A stretch of DNA of 64,000 nucleotides, taken from assembly GCA_030142905.1 (NCBI GenBank), contig JASJOG010000052.1, positions 763,001-827,000 of the forward strand. The letters are read 5' to 3'. Both the position numbers and the translations under genes were made by a program. Below the pieces are notes generated by a model. It was given only the letters and a program-made list of their open reading frames with translations. It had not been told where the DNA came from and searched no databases. Position 1 is the stretch's first letter. Every line of letters begins with the position of its first letter. Shown piece after piece: positions 53,650-64,000 of the stretch. The stretch comes from Heliopora coerulea. Its lineage: Eukaryota > Cnidaria > Anthozoa > Scleralcyonacea > Helioporidae.

Positions 53650-55649
53650 GGAGGTGAACATATTCCTCCTGAAGAGATAAAGCAGGATAAAGAAAAACTT
53701 GTGGAATATCGCTGACATATCTTTCCAAATCCTTGCAATTTTCAAGTATTCCTAACAATTTTATGTTTCGTCAGTTCTCACAAGTCAACAATAATCATGA
53801 CATTACATCAATTCAACGTGAAATACGTCCATATATTTACGAGTAAAAAGATCCTGTTTATAAGTTATATGGACACTTCCTTCTAATGACAAAAAGAGTT
53901 TCTGGTCGAATTTCTAATTTTAACTGTTAATTGCCACCGTGTGGCTGGTTCGAATGACTCGTTATTCATTAAAAACTAATCTTCTCGTCAATTTTGTTTT
54001 AGAATATGATTTTCCATGACCATAAAACTGCCAGATTTGTCTAGGGTTAAAGCAATGAGTTGTAAATATTGTTAAAGCTTTTTTACACACATTATGTGTC
54101 CAAAGTTCTTTGCCAAGATGATTTTATTTGTCGTACCAGCGCGTCAGAAATGATGGGTTAGTCTTTTAATTCAACAAAAAGTTAGCAAAAAATTAGAGAG
54201 AACATATTTTATGATGGCTTGTCGTTGGAATAAGATGAAAATATTTGAACCGGCCTCAAAGATTATTCTATGTTTATTTCTAAATTGTGTCTTTTTAAAC
54301 TTTTATTAAGGCTTAACCTTCGATTTGTTGTTGAATTTAATTTAAGTTTAAAATGCAGATTGACTTACCAGTTGTGAAGATTCACGTTAGCTAGTTTAAT
54401 GTGTTTTCTCAGACGCAGATCATAAGACGTTACTGTTGATTCAATTCAGCTATATGATGGGATGAACACAATTAACCTGTTTATATTTGAAGACCATCTG
54501 TGTGACGTGACTATGTGATAAACTTAACCTTCTCCAGCCATATATCATTGAAATTTAGGCGCGTTCTTTAGGGGCTTCATCAATAGGGGTAGCAACCGGG
54601 GGGTATTCGGAGCACCTGCCCCCGACCCTTTATAAGTATGAAATGCGCCCTTTTTAAAGAAATGCCTTTTTATTACAAAGTGTAGCGCATCTTTTTGTGT
54701 CCTCTTACTTGGGTTTATTGATTAAAACATACATAGGAATATGAAAAAAATATCCCACATTGAACAACATCAATTTTACTCTGATACCAGTCTAACCAAG
54801 AAGCTAAAGCTTTTCTTGTTGAATTAGTAGCCGAGAATCCTGACGTATCATCACAAACTAATCAGACGATAGAATCGGTAAAGCCAGCAACATTGGACAA
54901 AGATCTTGAAGCTAACGATTTTCAATTTCACTAAAATGCAACCTCGGTCAAAAGAACTGGTATGAGAGATGCTATCTATTTTAAGGGTGCACTTTTCTTT
55001 GCACAAATGTGCGTCCGAAAGGTCTTGCAGTCCCCCTCCCCCCTCAAACTTACATTTCTTTCCTACGCCACTGACTGTATTGGAATAAGAACAAACGGTA
55101 AAAGCGTTATTTTGCAGACATACTACAGTTGAACTTTAACCAAAATAGTATTTTGGCTATTCTACTCACGGTTGCAGAATATTTGGAATATGGAGTTTCA
55201 ACACGGTTTTTAACTATGATGATACCATGGTGATTGGTAATATACGATAAAGTAAGAGAAAACGAAATAAACGCACTAAAAAAGGTATGCACACTTACCA
55301 AGATTTAGGTACTGTTGGACCGTTTAATTCTTAAGAGAACTGCATGAAAGTTAAAGAGAGGTAAACTACGTAAAGAGTAGACCTAAAGAATTAAGAAAGA
55401 GCACGATGCATTTCGGCAGACCACTAATCAAGTGCCATACGTCTGCTGACTCGAAAGAAAAAAATCAGCTGTATATATAGCCTCAAAAACCTGAACACAT
55501 CAATCTGAAGCCTATCGGAAGGGTCAAAATATGGCTAGTTGGAAAACAAATTCCTTTTGCTGGCACAGATACGGATCATTAAGTTTTATGCAAATGGCTT
55601 CCATCACTTTTAGTTGAAAGGCTGAACGGCACTTGTAAAGAACTGTAAA
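53650..55649. other. Non-coding unit sequence
   Basis: Matches 24340-25346 plus 30428-31600. It has the empty sites of the piggyBac-like element (near 54398) and LINE (near 54700). The small MDPN ORF is missing. No gene seen. Confidence 0.6.
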
Positions 55650-55930
55650 ATTACCGTTTGAGTAGGTTTCAGCGCAAGACTTATCAGACATAAGGTGTTT
55701 GCCAACTGCTGAATTACAGCTGATGAAATTGCTAGATCGACATTGTCGTTGTGGTTGTTAACGTGACGGCTGAGTTTATTTAGGAACATTTAGCTAGGAA
55801 TATTTTTTTTGATCCTATCACCCAGTCTGATTAGTTCTACGCACATAGCAACATCCACTTTCGCATTTAAATTCGTAAACAACACAACTCAATGAAGAAA
55901 CAGGCAGGGACTATTTGTGAGTGGATGGGA
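55650..55930 (-). pseudogene. Old Penelope-like GIY-YIG relic, unit 4
   Basis: Same relic as 8934-9232 with more small gaps; the minus strand still shows VVYEFKCESGC-like and the RLGDRIK region. Heavily decayed. Confidence 0.5.
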
Positions 55931-57588
55931 TGAACTTAACTATCTGCTGCCATCCATCAATCAAATTTAGGCGTTTTTCTTCAGGGACGGTTTCGGACTA
56001 AGAATGAACGGTAAAAGCATTATTTTGCAGACAAACTACGGTTAAACATTTGGCAGAATAGTATTTTGCATATTCTACTAGCGGTTGCAGAATATTTGGA
56101 ACATGGAGTTGCAATTAAATTTTGTGGTAACAAAGTCCGCTCACTGATCGAGAGCATTCCTAAGATGACGAAATCTACATGAAGACACTCGATTGCTGAC
56201 ATCAACACCGTTAACATTTTGGGGAGGTCAAGGCTAAAATTTCGCCAGGGGTACCACTATTTTTTGGCACGGCACGGGTGGTTTTCACAGTGTAAACGAA
56301 TCGGACTCGTTGAAATTTGGTCCCTGTGTCTCAAAATTTAGTCGTGCCGAACACTTCTGTATATGTAAGTGTCGGAACGGCTAATTAGCAGTCCCGTGCC
56401 CAAAATGTTACAGTGTAAGCCTTCAACGTGGTTCAAAACGCGAGTCGGAACAGAGGGAACACGGGATCACGTTCCCCCCACCAGTTTTTAAAAGAGTTCT
56501 TTTTTGTAGGAGGATGTGCCATTTATGTTTAAAGAAGACATTGAGAGTAAATATTTAGTCAGATACTGTGTTTGAAGGTGTCCTTTCCGAATGCAAAAGT
56601 ACCCCGGGAACTTTGTGCCTGTACTAATTTGAATTTGCTTGAAACGCCTCTGCCATTGATCTTGGTGGCTTTCTCGGACCAAAACTCTCCTGTTTTTAGA
56701 ACTCTCCTGAGTTGAGATCCATCTATATTTCAGCTTGAGCTTTACAAAACTAGTAGAACCTTGTTTGCAAGGTAAACAGGAAGATGCTGTAAAAACAGAG
56801 AGCTGCGTTTGGAAGTGTTAAGCGTTTTAAAAGCCCAAAGGGTAAGGGATAGCTGATTTGCGTGAGTCGTAGCCTTGCAGCACGTCACAGCTGTCACTTT
56901 TCAAGTAGAACATCTATTTAGATGTACCCCACCTGGTGTGGTATCATTTATGTTCATTGAGACCCCATGTGTTGTTGTTTCCTTTTAACACTTCCCTGCC
57001 GGTAGTTCTACCATGAACGAGTAAAATCATCTTGTGGTAGACCGAACAAAATAATCCGGGGTCGGCAAAACCTGGACGAAAATAACATTTATCTTAGGAG
57101 ACTGTCTGAAGTTTACCAATAGCTCGCTCTGTTTGGTGTTCACATATATTGGGTTCCGTTATACGCTTTTCCACAATGCCATGTGAAATGTAAAGATGAA
57201 TATTACGATTTGGGGTATAATTATTTTCGGTTGCTTTTACCTGAACACATTGTATTGGACAAAAACAACTGCGGACATTAGAAGCCATGTTTGGGGTGAT
57301 ATACATAATGTTCATGATTCTCCATGAGTGGATTTTTGACACGATGGTCAAGATTATTAGACCAGTGATCCTAAATTTTCGCCTTTTACTATTCTAAACT
57401 TAATGTTGAAAAGAGCACTGCCCTATGGCTATCTTAACCAGATAGAGAATGTGCAATTGCCATCTTTATGACACACCATAATTGTTATCATGATGTTGTT
57501 ATAAGTGGCAATATCACTTCAAAACATGTCGTGGTGCTGAAGCAGTGGCAAAGCTGATAATAGCAACCGGTCACGCTATGCAAATTTA
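55931..57588. other. Non-coding unit sequence
   Basis: Matches 9233-10900. Keeps the GTGCCGAACACTT stem near 56346. No gene seen. Confidence 0.55.
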
Positions 57589-57883
57589 AGTATAGAGTAA
57601 ATACCGAGAACGGAAGCTTTAAGCCTGGCTTAAAGCCGACGTTAGAGGTATTTATCCGACTTAGAACACGATAGAGGTTTTTTAAAGGAACTCCAGGGAA
57701 TAGAGACTTGTAGGATGTAATAAATATGTGTATATATATAGAACCTGGTTGAAGTTCGGAAGAAAGGAACTGGCAACGTCTTCTGCGGTAACACGTTGTA
57801 TAAAATGGTGTGCGGTTTCCAGCGTTTCATTAGAGAAAACGGAAGACCAGAAATAATTAAATGTTTTTGAACAACCTGAGTTC

Positions 57884-59078
57884 AAGCTCTTCCGAGAAAG
57901 TTTAGATGCCGAAATGAAAAGACTTATCTCAGAAGGCGTTGGGGTAGAAGTGAAACAGGCCGAACCATTGAGCAAAGAGGAAAAAGATATTCTTTGGCGT
58001 AAACACTATCTTGGTGGAAGTAACCGTCGAACTTTATTAGGTACGATGGGGTTCTTACTAGGAAGATGCTTTGGATTAAGGGAAGGCAAAGAACATCGTG
58101 GATTAAAGTTTAAACAGCTGTCCTTGATCGAAGGTGCTGATGGAGCATCAGCGAAGTTATGTTACAGTTCATTTGGCGAATAGAATAACAAGGGAGGACT
58201 AAAAGATAGAAGGTACAAGCCGAAACGTATTGAGGAGCATGCGAATGTGAACAATCCGTCCAGATGTGTTGTACAATTTTATAAACAATACTTGGGCAGA
58301 TGGTAAGGTTGTTTTTGATATCTGCATAAATTGGCCTCTTTAGCTTCGTATGTAAATTGTCCATTTCGGACGACGAGATGTACGGTTTATCATTCTAATC
58401 ACTATGCTACGATGCGTATCTGAAGATCATTCAATCTTAGAGAAAGAATTGTCCTGATTATGATTACGTGATCTGAAATGGGTAAACAAATTTCAAAGCT
58501 AATGGAGACCATGTTATGTTGTTAATGTACTTTTAAATGGACCCAAAGTAATTAGTGACTGAGTAATTGTCTGAATCTTATAATAGTCCTGTAGAGAGTG
58601 TAAATGGCCCATTCTATCTGCGCCCTGAAGGGAAGTGTAGTGACGATGCTGGTGCCACATGGTATTTAAATGTGTTTGTCGGACATAATACGCTGGGAAA
58701 TACCGTGAAAAGATTGTGTAGAGATGCTGGCATAACGGGAAACAAAACTAATCACTGTCTTCGAGCTACAACAGCAACACGAGGTTTGGATGTGGGCGTT
58801 CCGAGAAGATGTTGATGGAAGGAACAGGGCATCGTTCAGTTCATTAGTTGCTCCGCTATCAGCGACCATCAGAAGAACAAAGGGCAATGGTATCGCATGC
58901 TCTTGATGATGGTAAGAGATTGAGTGAAATGGGGAGTGAAGATATGCTAAGTTTGAAACGGTTGTGTGTTGCACAGAACGAAGAAGAGGAGGGGAAGGTA
59001 GTTCTTATGGCGAGTTGCCATGGGAAAGTTATTACTTTTCAAAACTGTACTAAGAACATTAATAATTTTAACGTCTAA
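57884..59078 (+). pseudogene. Tyrosine recombinase of Crypton/QRICH1-ZMYM (DUF3504) type, broken
   Basis: The N-terminal part (57884-58183) reads FKLFRESLDAEMKRLISEG, then GTMGFLLGRCFGLREGKEHR, where Arg of LREG is the first catalytic Arg context. The C-terminal part (58567-58815) reads FYLRPEGK, ATWYLNVFVGHNTLGN and NHCLRATTATR, the H-x-x-R box. The next segment in a shifted frame gives MLMEGTGHRS, the second His/Arg context, and then QRPSEEQRAMVSHAL. The middle (58184-58566) is not readable. The family cuts and rejoins DNA through a tyrosine; domesticated relatives exist in vertebrates. Several breaks make this copy dead. Confidence 0.7.
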
Positions 59079-59250
59079 ATACTTCATACGATTTCATAAA
59101 TGGTACGGGTTTAATAGTGTGGGTTAATTCTGTTGAGTTGTAAATATCTGATGCGAGTAATAAATTTAAGAAGTGTTGCTTTGTGATTTTGATTGTTTGT
59201 ATTATTAAATATTTATTTTTTTTGTTTGTATTTTTTAATCGACGTTTCAG

Positions 59251-59289
59251 GGATTACATATATAGTCCCGGGGACTGTATATATAATCC
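59251..59289. other. 19-bp-arm palindrome inside the Crypton-like insertion
   Basis: GGATTACATATATAGTCCC (59251-59269) and GGGACTGTATATATAATCC (59271-59289) pair with two mismatches around a 1-nt centre. Confidence 0.7.
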
Positions 59290-59450
59290 ATGATACCTAT
59301 GTAAAACAGCTAATCAGTACATTAACCATTATTTCCTTCCGGGCAATTCAAAAGCCGCCACCAGGTTTTAAAATACTCTGTAATTCTTGGCAAGTTTATT
59401 GGGCAGATGAAAACCTGGAAAGAACAAAGAAAACCGACTTAATCCTCTTT

Positions 59451-61096
59451 TAATTCTGTATAAACATTGAAAAATTCGAAATTGAACTAATCGTTTACCA
59501 TACATAATGAGAAACGACTACAGAATTCAGAATCGACGTAAAATAAGCCGAATAACGAAGAGAAAAATATAAAACGCCAACAAATATAACGAAAATCTAA
59601 TAATAATAGCCAGGTGTTCGATCACGAACCCAGCGAACCGGAGAATTTTGACGGAACTTCACAAAGATGAGTGGAAACGCTCATCAATGATTTGAACGAA
59701 GCATTTGTGTCCGACTCGAAAGTTGGAAATTGGGAGAAATACGCGAACTGCTTCATACTTGTTTGTCGACAATCGAAGTTTGCCGGACATGTGAATGTTT
59801 GTTTTCTAAATAACAGATAGTTTACCCCAGCAATGAGTAAATGTTTTTCATTTTTACTGATCTTTATACATGGATTGTTTTAGATAAAAAAGTCGCATTC
59901 CAAGTCATTGAAGCAAATTCCAACTTTGCTCTGCATCGCAATTCCAACTTTTCCAACTACAACCTATCACTAATCAATCATTAATTAAACCTCGAAGACA
60001 ACGAACAACTGACACGCCTTTTTTTAACACAACAAAATACATCTTTTATTTACAAACATCAGTTCATCATAAGAAAAAAATTATCTTAAATTTTCATGAT
60101 GTCATACTGGGAAGGAGGGATGGAATATTCCCTTATGTTGGATAAAATAAACAGCACATTGTCTGGCGGATAATTTATTAATTTTGAGATTCACCCACTC
60201 TGGAACGTAAGGTACTGGTACTTTTCTCCTAAGTTCGCCAAGGTGCAGGATCACCAACATGTAGGGTCAGTGAGAAAGAGCAGGGTAGCCAATACAACTG
60301 CTCCAGGGACAAAGCCATGCTGGGGGCTCAGAGAGTATACGTGGCTGTAGGTGTGCGACAGAAGAACGAGATTTCTCAAACTCATTAATTACTCATGAGT
60401 ATATCATTCAATGAGATGCGCTGAATGGCACCACGTGAGGGAACTTCAAATACCATGAAAGCACTGGACAAAGGACTTGAACTGATTTTTCCAGTCCTTT
60501 CACTGGAAATAATAGTTCAAGTCTTTGGACTTGAGATATAATTTCACACAATGGATTTATTCACTTATACACTCACTACTAATACACTAACTCATTGTGC
60601 CAATACACTAGCTTATTCTCAGAAGTCTTTCAAAGGCCTCCAATTCGGACTAGACCGGGTTTTCAAGTACTTGGAATTTGTTCCATTCCTCCCCTTTGCC
60701 TCGGACTAGAACGAATTCGTCGTACTTTAAAATGCAGTCTAGTCCTCATTGTCAGCCTTTAAATATTATGTAAAGGGGGGAAAAACATGTTAGGATATAC
60801 AATCCTTCGTTAGAACCTATTTTTAGTGTAAACTAAAGTCACCAGACATTGACTAGAGTAAAACTTACAAAATGCCAGTTTGGTATTGAATAGTTTAATG
60901 ATATTTACAGTAGTTATTCTATGAGCAGATCGTGATCAACGGCAAAGCTCGCAGCCCCAAGTTGACTATCGCTAAAGCGAATGGCCGAATTGTTTTAGTA
61001 TAAACTTGTCGTTTTATTAATTTTTAGTTCGAATATTACGCCAAACTTAGCATAGTTTTGCGATTATCATCTTTTCGAAAATATTGCCCCATAATA
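59451..61096. other. Non-coding end of unit 4 and left part of unit 5
   Basis: 59451-59706 matches 11600-11830; 59707-61096 matches 1-790 plus 3034-3462. Provides another empty site for the Academ-like element near 59967. No gene seen. Confidence 0.6.
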
Positions 61097-61301
61097 ATTT
61101 CAGACGTCATTTCACGTACGAAAACGATAGTTCACACATAAAAATGTTTCAATTCCGTATGTGAAATCGATTTTGATATGTGAATGTTTCGTTTCGTATT
61201 TGAAATACATGTTGCGTACAGCAATATTTCAGTTTTTAAATTTTGAACCAAGTCATTTCACATGTAAATCAGGTATTTCATTTGTTAAAACTTTCCAATT
61301 T
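61097..61301. repeat. Decayed palindrome cluster, unit 5
   Basis: Most motifs have mutated arms (e.g. TTCCGTATGTGAAA, TTTGATATGTGAAT); order is as in unit 1. Confidence 0.6.
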
Positions 61302-61533
61302 CATACCATATGGCACCATGAAGGGTGGTTCTCACTGTACCTCTAAGGAGAACGACTTAGCTAGCTGATATGATTATCCAGTATTAATAAAGACACTTTA
61401 TCCTGTAAGTCCATTCGACTATAATGACGTCATTTTATATTTACTATCAGCGGATAGTCAATGGTAGGGTAGGCAACGAAATTCACCGATTATTGATAAT
61501 ACGAAACGGCAAATCCATTCTAATTGCATACGT

Positions 61534-62406
61534 TCACGTTGGTTTTAAACATCCTCCAAAATGCATTCCGGTACTTCCCGACTCTCCATATATATATATT
61601 ACTGGGTTGATGATGAAGTTCAGCGATGCGAAAATCAACAAACACCGATAAATGTATAATATAAACGGAGTTCTGATGACACAGTTCGAATTTGAAAATT
61701 TACACCTGTTCAGTATCGCATCAAATAATTCAAGAGGTCCACATGTGACAAACATTATCATGGCCAATAATACAGAAAGTGAACAAGCCTTATTGTAAAG
61801 GCGCCTGGCCGCTTCCTGATTCTGTGACATAGCCGCTGACTTTTGTTTTTCGACGCGAAGTATCCAGACAATGTACATATAAACTAACACGACGAGCAGA
61901 GAAATAAAGAAGAAGGCAAGGGCGTTGAAGAATTGAAAAGACAAAGACCTAAAGTAGTAGTATTCAATGACAGCGAGTGAAAGTACTGTTATCCAAATGC
62001 TTAATATAGCCAACAAAATTCTTTTAATGGTCAAGATGTCCTTCCATGCATAAGGCTTTGTTATGACAAAAGCCCTTTCAATGGCCATGAGAAGTATTGC
62101 TGAGAAAGATGCTCGCGCTGCAGCATTATTTACAACATCAAACACTATGGTATCAAACTGGACCATTTCATCACAAAAAAGAGTTAAACCAAACATAGTG
62201 TCCGCCATTGCCAGGTTTGCCACATGATAGGTGATCCGCTTACGCTTGACGAGGTCTCTGTTTCTTGCAAGAGCGACCAAGAAGGTGGCATTGAGGACGA
62301 ATGAGAGACAAGCCTCGGTCATCACCACTCTCCTAAAGGCTGTAAAATCTTTCTCATTGTAGACCAGTGTTAAATATGTCGGATGAAAGGTAGTGTTTTT
62401 GGGCAT
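61534..62406 (-). pseudogene. Class A GPCR copy 5, C-terminal tail lost by TA expansion
   Basis: Start ATG at 62406. 270 residues match copy 2: LSFVLNATFLVAL, LAMADTMFGL, MAIERAFVITKPYAWKD, VYMYIVWIL, MFVTCGPLEL and NPVIYIY. Just after NPVIY the run of TA is two bases longer than in copies 1, 2 and 4, so the tail is read in another frame (GESGSTGMHFGG) and stops early. All seven helices are intact, so the protein could still fold, but it lacks the helix 8 sequence VGTYRKAFWRMFK. It might be a variant rather than dead; I call it a probable pseudogene. Confidence 0.7.
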
Positions 62407-62681
62407 TTCTTTTCTATTTTAAATAAAGAAGAGAAATATCATTGAAAAGTTCGTTAACTCTCCTATCCAGAGGTCTTCGTTTGGTCAGGAAAATTGTCTG
62501 GCGTTAGCCAAAAAAGAAACTAACAGAAGACCATTCTGGACAATAAGGAATTTGGTCGTGATTAATAAAACTTCACCCAGGGTTATCATGAATGTAGAGT
62601 GATTTAAAAGTCCAACCAATATTTTTTTAAAATAAGAGATCGTATCGATAGTTCAGGTGCGAATCTTCAGGAGGGATGCAG

Positions 62682-63002
62682 GTAGGGCTTTCCACAAGAT
62701 GCTCGGCAACTTTTTGGCAACTTTTCGCATTACAAGCAATTTTTTTGGTTTCGGGCAACGTATTTCGTTCTGAGGAATTCCTATCTATTTTGAGAAATAG
62801 GAGGAACTTTTTACTTTGAGTACTTAAATTGGTCTTGATTCCTTATTTCACTGTGGTAGTTCTTAGACTATTTATTTCCTGTGCAAAAGGGAAGTTGGTC
62901 TTGCTCGGGTGGTCAGCGATTTTTTAAAGAAAATTCAAAATGGCGGGCGAGTATTCGTTCTCGAGTGAATGGATCAGTGAGTGAATCTAGCGAAGAAGGT
63001 CC
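62682..63002. other. Non-coding sequence beyond the array
   Basis: Unrelated to the units. An open stretch 62881-63084 has no family similarity. Confidence 0.5.
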
Positions 63003-63366
63003 ATTGAACTCTAAAAAGACTGGAACGACACCTGGAAACTGTATTTTGAAGCCATCATGGAGGCTGACATGTAGGTCAATTTGATGGTCATCCTAATCCC
63101 TTACGCATTATAACACGCAAGATATTGTGTAAAACATCACCAAAATTTCGGATTTTCGACAGTTTTCTTTTTTATCCATAGTAAGTAGAGGAAAATGTCG
63201 GTAGGACTGCATGTTTGTCAGAATTAACTGTCAATGAAAAGTAACGGTTTAATACAACTTTTCCTCATGCGTGTTTTTGACCTACATGGCTGCCCCCATG
63301 TCGGCTTCATTGAGTCGTTAAACCTGGTACTACGAGGTATCGTTCCAGTCTTTTTAGAGTTCACTG
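63003..63366. repeat. Foldback (MITE-like) element of about 360 bp
   Basis: Outer arms 63006-63033 and 63336-63363 (TGAACTCTAAAAAGACTGGAA and its complement) match with one mismatch; inner arms near 63050-63078 and 63279-63310 (GAAGCC..GACATGTAGGTC) match loosely. No coding capacity. Confidence 0.6.
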
Positions 63367-63433
63367 AGAAGGTCTTGCAGATCCTTTGAGGATAACAACA
63401 GAAGCAGGAGGAAGGCTGAGTACTCCAGACTAA

Positions 63434-63998
63434 ACGGCCATTTCAAGAAAACGTAAAGTGCAGAAAAACCCAGCTGAAAAGAAGCGAAATGTCCGCGGCA
63501 CAGCCGATCCAAATTTGAGTGCTTGGGATAGATTAAATCAGTTGAAAGGAAAGCATCTTACTGTGATGTCGGGTAAACTCAGATGTGATGCTTGCAAGGA
63601 AACCGTGTGCAAAAAGAAAAGCTGTGTTAGTAAACACATTGCATCCCGAAAACATATTAAATCAAAGGAAGTTATAGCGGAAAGCATGAAAAAAGACCAG
63701 AGTATTGTTGACTTGGTGAAAAGTAACGTAGAACAAATGAATCCCAAAGGATTAGCATTACCCAAAGATATGAGACTGGATTGATACGAGCTTCTGGAGT
63801 CTTTACTGATTGCAGGAATACCCATATCGAAAGTCGAAAATCAGAGGATATTTCTGGAAAAATATAGCCACCCTCTTACATCCTCAAGTCATTTGACAGA
63901 ACTCATCCCACTGATTCTGAAGAGAGAGAAGGATTGTGTTAATCTGGAATTGGTACAAACAAAAGTGGGATTTGAGGAGAAGTTTACTTGTTTCTAGC
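63434..63998 (+). pseudogene. CGGBP1-like zinc-finger protein, with in-frame stop, cut by window end
   Basis: The frame is open from 63434 without an ATG; the TACTCCAG before it could be a splice acceptor. It begins with a basic, nuclear-signal-like SRKRKVQKNPAEKKR, then a C2H2-type finger CDACKETVCKKKSC..KHIASRKH (about 63585-63655). After a TGA at 63782-63784 the same frame continues with YELLESLLIAGIPISKVENQ and SSHLTELIPLI, as in CGGBP1-like proteins often linked to hAT transposases, to a TAG at 63996-63998. Window end prevents seeing a transposase domain. Confidence 0.55.
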
Positions 63999-64000
63999 AA

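Larger units (their letters stand above)
57589..59450 (+). mobile_element. Crypton-like insertion in unit 4
   Basis: Unit sequence is left at GCTATGCAAATTTAAG (57588) and resumed at AATTCTGTATAAACATTG (59451); unit 2 has about 700 bp of its own between these points, so the event replaced them. The insertion contains a tyrosine recombinase relic (57884-59078) and a 19-bp-arm palindrome at 59251-59289. No long terminal repeats, as expected for Cryptons. Confidence 0.6.
48031..59706. repeat. Tandem segmental duplication, unit 4
   Basis: Starts right after a Penelope-like relic whose junction is the same as in unit 2. It carries a Gypsy body replacing about 330 bp of unit sequence, the palindrome cluster, receptor copy 4, the old PLE relic and a Crypton-like insertion that replaced about 0.7 kb of the distal part. 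It rejoins the unit at about 59451 and ends where unit 5 starts with GTGTCCGACTC. Confidence 0.8.
59707..62681. repeat. Tandem segmental duplication, unit 5 (truncated)
   Basis: Contains the unit left end, the palindrome cluster and receptor copy 5. It breaks off about 275 bp upstream of the receptor start, inside the GGAGGGATGCAGG stretch that in unit 1 forms a hairpin. The sequence to the right is unrelated. Confidence 0.8.

Noticed and set aside
57642..57975. Minus-strand frames at the start of the Crypton-like insertion
   Set aside because: No family similarity; they overlap the leader and start of the plus-strand recombinase relic.

Overview
This window is nuclear DNA of an animal, most likely an anthozoan cnidarian such as a stony coral. 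The evidence is an AT-rich sequence with intronless class A GPCR genes in tandem, many Penelope-like elements (PLEs) with GIY-YIG domains, CR1/L2-like LINEs, Ty3/Gypsy, Academ-like, piggyBac-like and Crypton-like pieces, and abundant (TA)n. The assignment rests on recognised protein families only; no species can be named.

The backbone is a head-to-tail array of five copies of one ancestral unit of about 10 kb: unit 1 (1-17478), unit 2 (17479-35518), unit 3 (35519-39916, truncated), unit 4 (48031-59706) and unit 5 (59707-62681, truncated). Each unit has, in the same order, a shared left end, a cluster of palindromic TTTCACATGTGAAA-like motifs, and a seven-transmembrane receptor gene on the minus strand. 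Full units continue with a long non-coding tail carrying an old PLE relic and, in units 1 and 2, a fragment of a second receptor. Only the unit 2 receptor (22718-23605) is intact. The others are damaged: unit 1 has an 83-nt out-of-frame deletion over TM3; unit 3 lost its start codon and is split by a PLE in TM7; unit 4 has a 2-nt deletion near its start; unit 5 has a 2-nt TA expansion just after the NPxxY motif.

Comparing units gives empty sites that date and bound the insertions. Unit 1 carries a Gypsy deletion derivative with 99-bp LTRs (791-3033), PLE debris with a consensus-perfect hammerhead ribozyme (5327-5368), a 1.28-kb non-autonomous piggyBac-like element with TTAA target duplications (6376-7666), a LINE whose ORF1 has two CCCH zinc fingers (11872-15932), and a 0.9-kb insertion of unknown type. 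Unit 2 carries an Academ-like transposon with 350-bp inverted repeats (17941-21180), a nearly intact CR1/L2-type LINE (25347-30427) and a tRNA-derived foldback element (31381-31586). Unit 4 carries a second, longer Gypsy body (48746-51754) and a Crypton-like tyrosine recombinase relic (57589-59450).

Between units 3 and 4 (39917-48030) lies a different domain: a duplicated segment with two dead copies of an integrase-core (rve-like) gene, one interrupted by a 2-kb PLE (40660-42742) that ends in a near-perfect 232-bp foldback with a templated filler at the junction. The right end (62682-64000) leaves the array and enters an unrelated foldback sequence and a broken CGGBP1-like zinc-finger gene cut by the window edge. 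Apart from the unit 2 receptor, nearly all coding sequence here belongs to mobile elements in various stages of decay.
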